Shown here in pieces: positions 25,212 to 31,890 of a stretch of DNA of 64,000 bases. Origin of the DNA: Streptomyces broussonetiae (GTDB lineage Bacteria; Actinomycetota; Actinomycetes; Streptomycetales; Streptomycetaceae); NCBI RefSeq assembly GCF_009796285.1, contig NZ_CP047020.1, positions 6,386,001 to 6,450,000 on the forward strand, in the 5' to 3' direction. The translations under genes were made by a program, and so were the position numbers. The first letter of the stretch is position 1, and the number at the start of each line of letters is the position of its first letter. Below the pieces are notes generated by a model. It saw only the letters and a program-made list of their open reading frames with translations. It was not told the DNA's origin and searched no databases.

Positions 25212-25835
25212 CTACGGCCGCGTACTCACCTCGGCCACCAGCGCGGTGGCCGCGGCGGCGGGCATGCCCGCCGCGGTCAGGACCGTGGCCGCGGCGGAGC
25301 GGCCCGCCTCCTGCGCGCTCAGGAGGCCGTCGTTCACCGCCTCCATCACCGCGAACATCATCTGCTCGTGCACGTACGCGAGCGCCGGCGCCGGCAGCGG
25401 TGAGCTGAACACGCCCTCGTCCAGGCCTCGTCGGAGGATGCGGATCTTGTTCTCGCGCAGGGGTGCGAGGCGTTCGCGGATGCCCTGCACGGTGACCGTG
25501 CGCTGGGCCAGTGCGATCAGCAGCCGGTAACGGTCGGCGGTCTCCCAGATCGCGAGCACCGAGCGTGCCACCGCCTCGGCCGGGTCGCTCACCCCCTCGC
25601 GCACCGTCGCGTCCGCCTGCGCCAGGGCCCCCACCGCCTCGTCGACCAGTGTGCTGATCAGCGTCTCGCGGCTGGGGAAGTGGCCGTACACCGTCCGTCG
25701 TACGACTCCCGCGGCGCGTGCGATCTGGTCCATGGAGGCGTCGGGATCGCGCAGCAGTTCCGCGAGGGCGACGTCGAGGATGCGGCGCCGGTTGGCGTCG
25801 GCGCGGCTGGTGTTACCCGTGGTCATGGCGGTCAT
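25212..25835 (-). CDS. TetR-family repressor of the adjacent MFS pump
   Basis: A 207-residue TetR protein with HTH SMDQIARAAGVVRRTVYGHF at residues about 35-54 and a C-terminal domain containing LAIWETADRYRLLIALAQRTV. Start ATG 25835 has GGAAGG 5 bases upstream. It is divergent from an EmrB-type pump, with three copies of one palindrome in the gap, so it almost certainly represses the pump and possibly itself. Confidence 0.85.
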   Translation of the reverse strand: MTAMTTGNTSRADANRRRILDVALAELLRDPDASMDQIARAAGVVRRTVYGHFPSRETLISTLVDEAVGALAQADATVREGVSDPAEAVARSVLAIWETADRYRLLIALAQRTVTVQGIRERLAPLRENKIRILRRGLDEGVFSSPLPAPALAYVHEQMMFAVMEAVNDGLLSAQEAGRSAAATVLTAAGMPAAAATALVAEVSTRP

Positions 25836-25865
25836 TCTGCCTTCCCTCCGCCTCCCCCGATCGAC

Positions 25866-25929
25866 TTGCACAGGGTTGTGCAATCGGCGTACATTGCACA
25901 TGGTTGTGCAATTGCACGGTGCTGTGCAA
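25866..25929. promoter_or_regulatory. Three tandem TTGCACA-N4-TGTGCAA operators
   Basis: 18-bp dyads lie at 25866-25883 (spacer GGGT), 25894-25911 (spacer TGGT) and 25912-25929 (TTGCAC-N6-GTGCAA, arm shortened by one base). The second and third abut exactly. A half-site GTGTGCAAC follows at 25937-25945. All lie between the divergent tetR and MFS genes. The repetition makes them confident TetR binding sites. Confidence 0.8.
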
Positions 25930-25988
25930 GTCCTGAGTGTGCAACCCCCGGAGTTCCCGTCGCGCATTTGAGGAAGGCGACCCCTGCC

Positions 25989-27662
25989 ATGCGACTCGTC
26001 ATGACCGAACCGGTCGAGAAGATGGAGCGCCCCTACGCCCGGCGCTGGTGGGCGCTGCTGGTGCTCTGCCTGAGCCTGCTGATCATCGTGATGGCGAACA
26101 CCGCCCTCACGGTCGCCGCGCCCGACATGACCAAGGACCTCGGCCTCTCCAGTGCCGACCTGCAGTGGGTGATCGACGGCTACACCGTGCCCTACGCCGC
26201 GCTGATGTTGCTGCTGGGCGCGATCGGCGACAAGTACAGCCGGCGCGGGGCGCTCGTCCTAGGTCTCCTCGTCTTCGGGGGCGGCGCCGTCTTCGGCTAC
26301 CTCGCCGACAGCTCCTCGACCGTCATCGCCGCCCGCGCCGTGATGGGTCTCGGCGCGGCACTGATCATGCCCGCCACGCTCTCCCTGCTCGCCGCGACCT
26401 TCCCGCGCGAGGAGCGGGCCAAGGCGATCGTCCTGTGGACGGCGACGGCCGGCCTCGCCATCGCCGCCGGACCCGTGGTCGCCGGCGCCCTGCTGCGCGA
26501 CCACGGCTGGTCCTCCACCTTCCTGATCAACGTGCCCGTCGCGGCCGTCGCGATCGTCGGCGCCCTCGTGCTCATCCCGCCGTCCAGGGCGGGCCACCAC
26601 GACCGCATCGACTACGTCGGCGGGCTGCTGTCGGTCATCTGGACCGGCTCGCTCGTCTACATGATCATCGAGGGCCCGCACTTCGGCTGGCACGCGAAGG
26701 CGATCACGGCCGCGGTCGTCGCCGGTGTCGGCCTCGTCGCCTTCATCGCCTGGGAACTGCGCCACCCCCGCCCGATCCTGGACGTGCGCCGCTTCACCAA
26801 CCGCCGCTTCGCCGGTTCCAACCTGGCCGTCGCCCTGTTCTTCCTGGCCGTCTTCGGCGCCTTCTACTACCTCACCCAGCACCTGCAGTTCGTCCTCGGC
26901 TACGACGCCCTGCAGACCGGCGTACGGATGCTGCCGCTGGCCGGCGCGGTCTTCGTCGGCTCGGCCCTGACCGGATGGCTCACCCCGCGGGTCGGGATGA
27001 AGTGGACCGTCGGCGCGGGCATGGTCGGCGGCACGACCGCCCTCGCCCTGCTCACCCGGGTCGACGCGGGCTCGACGTACACCGACTTCCTCGCCCCCCT
27101 GATCATCCTGGGCCTCGCCATCGGCCTCGCCCTCTCGCCCTGCACCGACGCCATCATGGGCGCCTTCCCCGAATCCGAACTGGGCGTCGGCGGCGCCGTC
27201 AACGACACCTCGCTGGAACTGGGCGGCTCGCTCGGCATCGCCATCCTCGGCTCGCTGCTCGCGACGTCGTACAGCAACCACCTGCGCGACGCCACCGCCG
27301 GCAGCAAGCTCCCGGCGAGCGCCCTGGACACGGCACAGGACTCGGTGGGCGCCGGCTACGCGGTCGCCCAGGGCATCAGCGACAAGGCGCACGCGCTGGC
27401 CGCGCAGGCGGCAAAGGCGTCGGACCCGCAGCAGGCGGCGCAGCTCAAGCAGCAGGCCGCCGAACTCGCCGCCGGTGCCCGCCAGATGGCCCACGCGGTC
27501 GGCTCCTCCTTCTCCGACGCCGTCGCGCACACCAGCCTGGTCGGCGCGGCGATCCTCGGCATCGGCACCGTCCTGGTGGCCGTCCTGCTGCCCCGCCGTG
27601 AAGCCCCCGCACCGGAGGTGAAGACGCAGGAGAAGGAACTGGCGGACAGCGCGGCCGGCTGA
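25989..27662 (+). CDS. MFS drug-efflux transporter, EmrB/QacA (DHA2) type
   Basis: A 557-residue, roughly 14-helix MFS protein. Motif A is GAIGDKYSRRGALVLGLL, motif C-like is GLAIAAGPVVAGALLRDHGW, and NTALTVAAPDMTKDLGLSSADLQWV is the usual DHA2 helix 1. A long Ala/Gln-rich loop (about 430-500) precedes the last helix. I chose ATG 25989 (GGAAGG about 12 bases upstream); ATG 26001 is the alternative. It is controlled with the divergent TetR gene. The substrate is unknown. Confidence 0.88.
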   Translation: MRLVMTEPVEKMERPYARRWWALLVLCLSLLIIVMANTALTVAAPDMTKDLGLSSADLQWVIDGYTVPYAALMLLLGAIGDKYSRRGALVLGLLVFGGGAVFGYLADSSSTVIAARAVMGLGAALIMPATLSLLAATFPREERAKAIVLWTATAGLAIAAGPVVAGALLRDHGWSSTFLINVPVAAVAIVGALVLIPPSRAGHHDRIDYVGGLLSVIWTGSLVYMIIEGPHFGWHAKAITAAVVAGVGLVAFIAWELRHPRPILDVRRFTNRRFAGSNLAVALFFLAVFGAFYYLTQHLQFVLGYDALQTGVRMLPLAGAVFVGSALTGWLTPRVGMKWTVGAGMVGGTTALALLTRVDAGSTYTDFLAPLIILGLAIGLALSPCTDAIMGAFPESELGVGGAVNDTSLELGGSLGIAILGSLLATSYSNHLRDATAGSKLPASALDTAQDSVGAGYAVAQGISDKAHALAAQAAKASDPQQAAQLKQQAAELAAGARQMAHAVGSSFSDAVAHTSLVGAAILGIGTVLVAVLLPRREAPAPEVKTQEKELADSAAG

Positions 27663-27684
27663 GCATTTTTCTGCCCCGTCCACT

Positions 27685-27719
27685 AACGTGCCGCTCCGGA
27701 TCACTCGGAACGGCACGTT
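27685..27719. promoter_or_regulatory. 9-bp inverted repeat upstream of DUF2127 gene
   Basis: AACGTGCCG (27685-27693) and CGGCACGTT (27711-27719) are perfect complements, with an inner CCG/CGG pair. It follows the MFS stop by 22 bp and precedes the DUF2127 gene by 52 bp, so it could be a terminator for the former or an operator for the latter. Confidence 0.45.
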
Positions 27720-27771
27720 CGTGCGTGGCGTCCGTACCTGTAAGTCAGTACGTGTATGGAGGCACGGGGGA

Positions 27772-28590
27772 ATGAAGATCGACTGGAACCGGCGGACCTG
27801 CGCGCGCAAGGGGCATGTGACCTATGCGCCCGACGATCCCCGGCTGCGCCTGCGGCTGCATGCCGAGACCGCGGTCGGGGAGGTGTGGCGCTGTCTGCGC
27901 TGCGGTGACTTCGTGCTCGGTGAACCGCACGGCGCGGGGCCGGCCGTCGAGGCCCCGCTGGTGCCGCGCGGCAAGGTCCTGCGTGACCTGTTCATCCTGC
28001 GCTTCCTGGCGATCGAGCGGCTGGTGCGCGGGGTGTTCATCGTCCTCGTCGCCGTGGCGGTGTGGAAGTTCAGCAACAGCCAGGACGCGGTGCGACGGCT
28101 GTTCAACGAATACCTGGACGTCTTCCGTCCGGTGTTCCGCCACTTCCACTACGACCTCGACCACTCACCCGTCGTCGGCTCCATACAGAAGGTCTTCGGG
28201 TACAAGCATTCCACCCTGCTCCTGGTCGCCGCTCTGCTGCTCGCCTACGCCCTGATCGAGCTGGTCGAGGCGGTCGGACTCTGGTACGCCAAGCGCTGGG
28301 CGGAATACCTGACGGTGGTGGCGACGGCCGCGTTTCTCCCGCTGGAGATCTACGAACTCACCGAAAAGGTCAGCTATCTGAAGATCGCCACTCTCGCCCT
28401 CAACATCCTGGCGGTCCTCTACATCGCCGTGGCCAAGCGCCTGTTCGGTCTGCGCGGTGGCCGCAGGGCCTTCGAGGAGGAGCGGCAGAGCGCTTCCCTG
28501 ATGGAGGTCGAGGAGTCGGCGGGGGTCACGGTCCAGGCCGGCGGCGTCCTGAAGGGGGGTGGCGAGATGGGCGAGATCCAGTCGTGGTGA
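27772..28590 (+). CDS. DUF2127 membrane protein
   Basis: A 272-residue protein. An N-terminal segment with CARKGH and WRCLRCGDF (a possible CX2C metal knuckle) precedes four hydrophobic helices (about 90-110, 145-180, 190-215 and 225-245). WYAKRWAEYLTVVATAAFLPLEIYEL is the DUF2127 signature. Start ATG 27772 has GGAGGCACGGGGG upstream. The function of DUF2127 is not known. Confidence 0.75.
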   Translation: MKIDWNRRTCARKGHVTYAPDDPRLRLRLHAETAVGEVWRCLRCGDFVLGEPHGAGPAVEAPLVPRGKVLRDLFILRFLAIERLVRGVFIVLVAVAVWKFSNSQDAVRRLFNEYLDVFRPVFRHFHYDLDHSPVVGSIQKVFGYKHSTLLLVAALLLAYALIELVEAVGLWYAKRWAEYLTVVATAAFLPLEIYELTEKVSYLKIATLALNILAVLYIAVAKRLFGLRGGRRAFEEERQSASLMEVEESAGVTVQAGGVLKGGGEMGEIQSW

Positions 28591-28648
28591 CGTGAGAGAC
28601 CCGGACGACGCACGCGGACATCGGAACCGTGCTCCCGGCCCGCCTCGC

Positions 28649-28679
28649 TTGCCTTGACGCCGACGTCAACACCTACGGT
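28649..28679 (+). promoter_or_regulatory. MerR-type promoter with 19-bp spacer and central dyad
   Basis: TTGCCT (28649-28654), then a 19-bp spacer, then TACGGT (28674-28679). The dyad TTGACG-CCGA-CGTCAA (28654-28669) lies within the spacer. Overlong spacers with a dyad are the hallmark of MerR-activated promoters, so the MerR protein likely controls its own operon. The ATG follows the -10 by 7 bases (leaderless). Confidence 0.65.
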
Positions 28680-28686
28680 CGTAGGC

Positions 28687-29115
28687 ATGCGAATCGGCGA
28701 GCTGGCCGCACGGGCCGGGACCACGACCCGCACCCTGCGCTACTACGAGACCCGCGGGCTGCTGCCGGCCCGGCGTGACGGCAACGGACACCGCACGTAC
28801 GACGAGGCCGACCTGCGGCTGCTGGAGCAGATCCGGACGCTGCAGGACTTCGGGTTCGGCCTGGAGGAGACGCGGCCCTTCGTGGAGTGCCTGCGTGCCG
28901 GGCATCCGGAGGGCGACTCCTGCCCGGCCTCGCTCGCGGTCTACCGGCGCAAGCTGGACGAGCTGGACGCGCTCGTCGGGCAGCTGTCGGCGGTGCGGGA
29001 GACGGTCGCGGGGCAGCTGGCGCGGGCCGAGCAGGCGCGTGCGGCGCTGGCCGCCGAGGCGCTGGTTCCGGGGGGTCCGGAGCCCGTGTGCGAACTGGGA
29101 GGGCTTGCGCGATGA
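28687..29115 (+). CDS. MerR-family regulator, possibly thiol responsive
   Basis: A 142-residue MerR protein: HTH MRIGELAARAGTTTRTLRYY, wing GLLPARRDGNGHRTYDEADL, a dimerisation coiled coil (about 85-125). Cysteines at 68, 79 and 135 are the only ones; there is no SoxR [2Fe-2S] motif or zinc-type Cys set. It overlaps trxA by 4 bp (ATGA), so they are co-translated. The pairing suggests thiol-stress sensing, which is inference. Confidence 0.85.
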   Translation: MRIGELAARAGTTTRTLRYYETRGLLPARRDGNGHRTYDEADLRLLEQIRTLQDFGFGLEETRPFVECLRAGHPEGDSCPASLAVYRRKLDELDALVGQLSAVRETVAGQLARAEQARAALAAEALVPGGPEPVCELGGLAR

Positions 29116-29444
29116 GCGTGGTGAGCGGACTGGCAGAGGTGACGGACGCCGACTTCGCGGCGGAGGTGAAGGACTCGGAGCTGCCGGTGCTGGTGCAGTT
29201 CACGGCCGACTGGTGCGGGCCGTGCCGGCAGCTGGCGCCGGTGCTGAAGGGCATCGCCCTCGAGGAGGGCGACCGGCTGAAGATCGTTCAGCTCGACGTG
29301 GACCGCAATCCGCAGACGACCATCGCCTACGGGGTGCTGGCGACGCCGACCCTGATGGTCTTCCGGGACGGCGAACCGGTGCGCTCGATGGTGGGGGCCA
29401 GGCCCAAGCGGCGGCTGCTGCAGGAGCTGGCCGACGTGCTGTAA
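29112..29444 (+). CDS. trxA: Thioredoxin
   Basis: A 110-residue classical thioredoxin, a cytoplasmic disulfide reductase. The active site is WCGPC with Cys35 and Cys38; the cis-Pro is in VLATPTLMVF, and LDVDRNPQTTIAYGV is typical. It is translationally coupled to the MerR gene and followed by a strong terminator. The thioredoxin reductase is elsewhere. Confidence 0.92.
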   Translation: MSVVSGLAEVTDADFAAEVKDSELPVLVQFTADWCGPCRQLAPVLKGIALEEGDRLKIVQLDVDRNPQTTIAYGVLATPTLMVFRDGEPVRSMVGARPKRRLLQELADVL

Positions 29445-29462
29445 AGCGGAACCGCCCAGCAA

Positions 29463-29494
29463 AAATCCCCCGAGCAATTGCGCTCGGGGGATTT
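29463..29494 (+). terminator. Intrinsic terminator after trxA
   Basis: A perfect 13-bp stem (AAATCCCCCGAGC at 29463-29475 with 29482-29494), loop AATTGC, ending in TTT. It is 18 bases after the trxA stop. Confidence 0.9.
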
Positions 29495-29506
29495 CTGTGC
29501 GTATAT

Positions 29507-29568
29507 TCAGTGGTTCGCAACTTGAATTCGATTCGAGTTGCGGAGAAGTTCACTGAGCAGAGTATATC
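29507..29568. promoter_or_regulatory. Nested dyad overlapping the helD promoter
   Basis: A 27-bp dyad (29516-29542) has arms CGCAACT and AGTTGCG with inner GAAT/ATTC, one mismatch and centre TCG. It is enclosed by TCAGTG (29507-29512) and CACTGA (29551-29556). The candidate promoter TTGCGG (29538) - 19 bp - TATATC (29563-29568) overlaps the right arm. GTATAT occurs at 29501 and 29562. This looks like an operator for a dimeric regulator or a supercoiling-sensitive cruciform. Confidence 0.5.
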
Positions 29569-29583
29569 CGGGCGGGAGCGGAA

Positions 29584-31890
29584 TTGTCAAACAGCGAATT
29601 TCCAGACGATGAATTGCGCCGCGAGCAGGAATTCATCGACGGACTGTACGCGCGCGTGGACGCGCTGCGCGGTGAGACCGAGTCCTCGGTGTCGGACGCG
29701 CTCGCCCAGGGCGACAAGCCCATGCAGGCCCGGCTGGAGCGGGACATCCTGGTCGCCGAGCGTTCGGGGCTGCTCGCCGCGCTGAACGCCGTCGACGGCT
29801 CGCTCTGCTTCGGCCGGATCGACTTCTCCCCCACCACCGGCTCCGCTCGAGCGGGGGGACCCCCATCGGCCACCACCCACCACATCGGCCGGATCGGTCT
29901 GCGCGAGGACGACGCCGAGCACACCCCGGTCCTCATCGACTGGCGGGCCGACGTCGCGCGTCCCTTCTACCTGGCCACCGGGTACACCCCGATGGGCCTG
30001 CGCCGCCGCCGGCACATCAGCACCGAGGGCCGGACCGTGACCTCGCTGCACGACGAGATCCTCGACCTCGGCGACGCGACCCGCACCGGTTACGAGGACC
30101 ACAACGGGGACGCGGTGCTGCTGGCCGCGCTGAACTCGGCGCGCACCGGCCGGATGAGCGACATCGTGCAGACCATCCAGGCCGAGCAGGACGAGATCAT
30201 CCGGGCGCCGCACCGCGGGGTGCTGGTGGTCGAGGGCGGCCCGGGTACCGGGAAGACGGCGGTCGCGCTGCACCGCGCCGCCTATCTCCTCTACGAGTAC
30301 CGCGAGCTGCTGGCCCGCCGGGCCGTGCTGATCGTCGGCCCCAACCCGGCCTTCCTCGGCTACATCGGCGAGGTGCTGCCCTCGCTCGGCGAGACCGGCG
30401 TCCTGCTCGCCACGGTCGGCGAGCTGTTCCCCGGGGTGAAGGCGACCGCGGCCGACACCCCCGAGGCGGCGGCCGTGAAGGGCCGCGCCGACATGGCCGA
30501 CGCGCTCGCCGCCGTCGTCCGCGACCGGCAGGCCCTGCCCGACCCGGTGATCGCGATCGAGCACGACCGCGAGGTGCTGATGCTCGACGACGGTCTGGTC
30601 GGCGTCGCCCGCGAGCGCACCCGCGCCGCCAAGCTGCCGCACAACGCGGCCCGTGAGTACTTCGAGGGCCACGTCCTCAACACCCTCACCGAGCTGTACG
30701 CCGAGCGCGTGGGCACCGACCCCTACGACGGCAGCAGCCTGCTCGACGCCTCCGACATCACCCAGATCCGCGACGAACTCGCCGAGAACCCCGAAGTCTG
30801 GTCCGCCATCGACCAGTTGTGGCCCCGGATCACCCCGCAGCGGCTGGTCGCCGACTTCCTGGCGGAGCCGCAGGGGTATGTGAGCGACCAGGACGCGGCC
30901 GCCATCCGCCGCCCGGTGACCCGCGCCTGGACGGTGGCCGACGTCCCCCTGCTGGACGAGGCGGCCGAACTCCTCGGCGAGGACGACCGCTCGGCACGGG
31001 CCCGGGCCGAGCGCGAGCGCGAGAACCAGGTCGCCTATGCGCAGGGCGTGCTGGACGTGTCGTACGCCTCCCGGACGTACGAGTTCGAGGACAAGGAGGA
31101 CAGTGACCCGGACGGGTCCGAAGTCCTCTCGGCCCACGACATCATCGACGCCGAACGGTTCGCCGAGCGGCACGAGGAGGCGGACCACCGCAGCGCCGCC
31201 GAGCGGGCCGCGGCCGACCGCACCTGGGCGTTCGGGCACATCATCGTGGACGAGGCGCAGGAGCTGTCGCCGATGGCCTGGCGGCTGCTGATGCGGCGCA
31301 GCCCGACCCGCTCGATGACCCTGGTCGGCGACCCGGCCCAGACGGCGGAGGCGGCCGGTGTCGGCTCCTGGGCGGACATCCTCGCGCCGTACGTCGAGGA
31401 CCGCTGGGAGCACACCCGGCTCGGCGTCAACTACCGCACCCCGGCCGAGATCATGGAGCTGGCCGCGGCCGTCGTCCGTGCCGAGAACCCGCGGTTCGAG
31501 CCGCCCAGTTCGGTCCGCTCGACGGGTGTACGGCCATGGGTGCGCCAGGCCGAGGGCGAGCTGCCCGAGGCCGTGGTCAAGGCGGTCGCCGAACTCACCC
31601 CCGCCGAAGGCCGGCTGGCGGTGATCGCCCCGCGCGAGCTGCACCGGGCCCTGGCCGCCCGCCTGGACGGCGTCACGGCCGGCGCCGAACCCGACCTGAC
31701 CCGGACGGTCGTCCTGCTCGACCCCCGGCAGTCCAAGGGCCTGGAGTTCGACTCGGTGCTGGTGGTGGAGCCGGCCCGGTACGGCACCAGCGACCTGTAC
31801 GTGGCCCTGACCCGGGCCACACAGCGGCTCGGGGTGCTGTACACCGGTGACCTGCCCGAGGCGCTCAGGCCGGCCGCAGCCACACCGTAG
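29584..31890 (+). CDS. helD: HelD-like RNA polymerase-associated ATPase
   Basis: A 768-residue SF1-helicase-like protein. The N-terminal coiled arm (1-65) precedes the split 1A domain with Walker A GGPGTGKTAVALH (218-230), a long HelD-specific insertion (about 300-520), Walker B HIIVDEAQELSPMAW, VGDPAQTAE, GVNYRTPAEIMELA and the C-terminal KGLEFDSVLVVEP, LYVALTRATQ. HelD proteins release stalled RNA polymerase and can protect it from rifampicin. TTG start 29584 has GGGAG 5 bases upstream. Residues about 84-98 derive from a short repeat insertion. Its end overlaps glgB by 26 bp. Confidence 0.88.
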   Translation: MSNSEFPDDELRREQEFIDGLYARVDALRGETESSVSDALAQGDKPMQARLERDILVAERSGLLAALNAVDGSLCFGRIDFSPTTGSARAGGPPSATTHHIGRIGLREDDAEHTPVLIDWRADVARPFYLATGYTPMGLRRRRHISTEGRTVTSLHDEILDLGDATRTGYEDHNGDAVLLAALNSARTGRMSDIVQTIQAEQDEIIRAPHRGVLVVEGGPGTGKTAVALHRAAYLLYEYRELLARRAVLIVGPNPAFLGYIGEVLPSLGETGVLLATVGELFPGVKATAADTPEAAAVKGRADMADALAAVVRDRQALPDPVIAIEHDREVLMLDDGLVGVARERTRAAKLPHNAAREYFEGHVLNTLTELYAERVGTDPYDGSSLLDASDITQIRDELAENPEVWSAIDQLWPRITPQRLVADFLAEPQGYVSDQDAAAIRRPVTRAWTVADVPLLDEAAELLGEDDRSARARAERERENQVAYAQGVLDVSYASRTYEFEDKEDSDPDGSEVLSAHDIIDAERFAERHEEADHRSAAERAAADRTWAFGHIIVDEAQELSPMAWRLLMRRSPTRSMTLVGDPAQTAEAAGVGSWADILAPYVEDRWEHTRLGVNYRTPAEIMELAAAVVRAENPRFEPPSSVRSTGVRPWVRQAEGELPEAVVKAVAELTPAEGRLAVIAPRELHRALAARLDGVTAGAEPDLTRTVVLLDPRQSKGLEFDSVLVVEPARYGTSDLYVALTRATQRLGVLYTGDLPEALRPAAATP
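29841..29866. repeat. Short palindromic repeat inserted in helD
   Basis: The palindrome CCGCTCGAGCGG (29843-29854) is fused to GGGGGACCCCC (29854-29864). From memory, elements with this CTCGAGCGGGGGG-ACCCCC layout recur in Streptomyces genomes. Here it is translated in frame (roughly SARAGGPP) within a non-conserved loop of HelD. Confidence 0.45.

Noticed and set aside
29507..29556. Rifampicin-associated element upstream of helD
   Set aside because: The helD dyad (CGCAACT...AGTTGCG) does not match the GGGGCTTGC-type consensus I recall, so the name is not applied.
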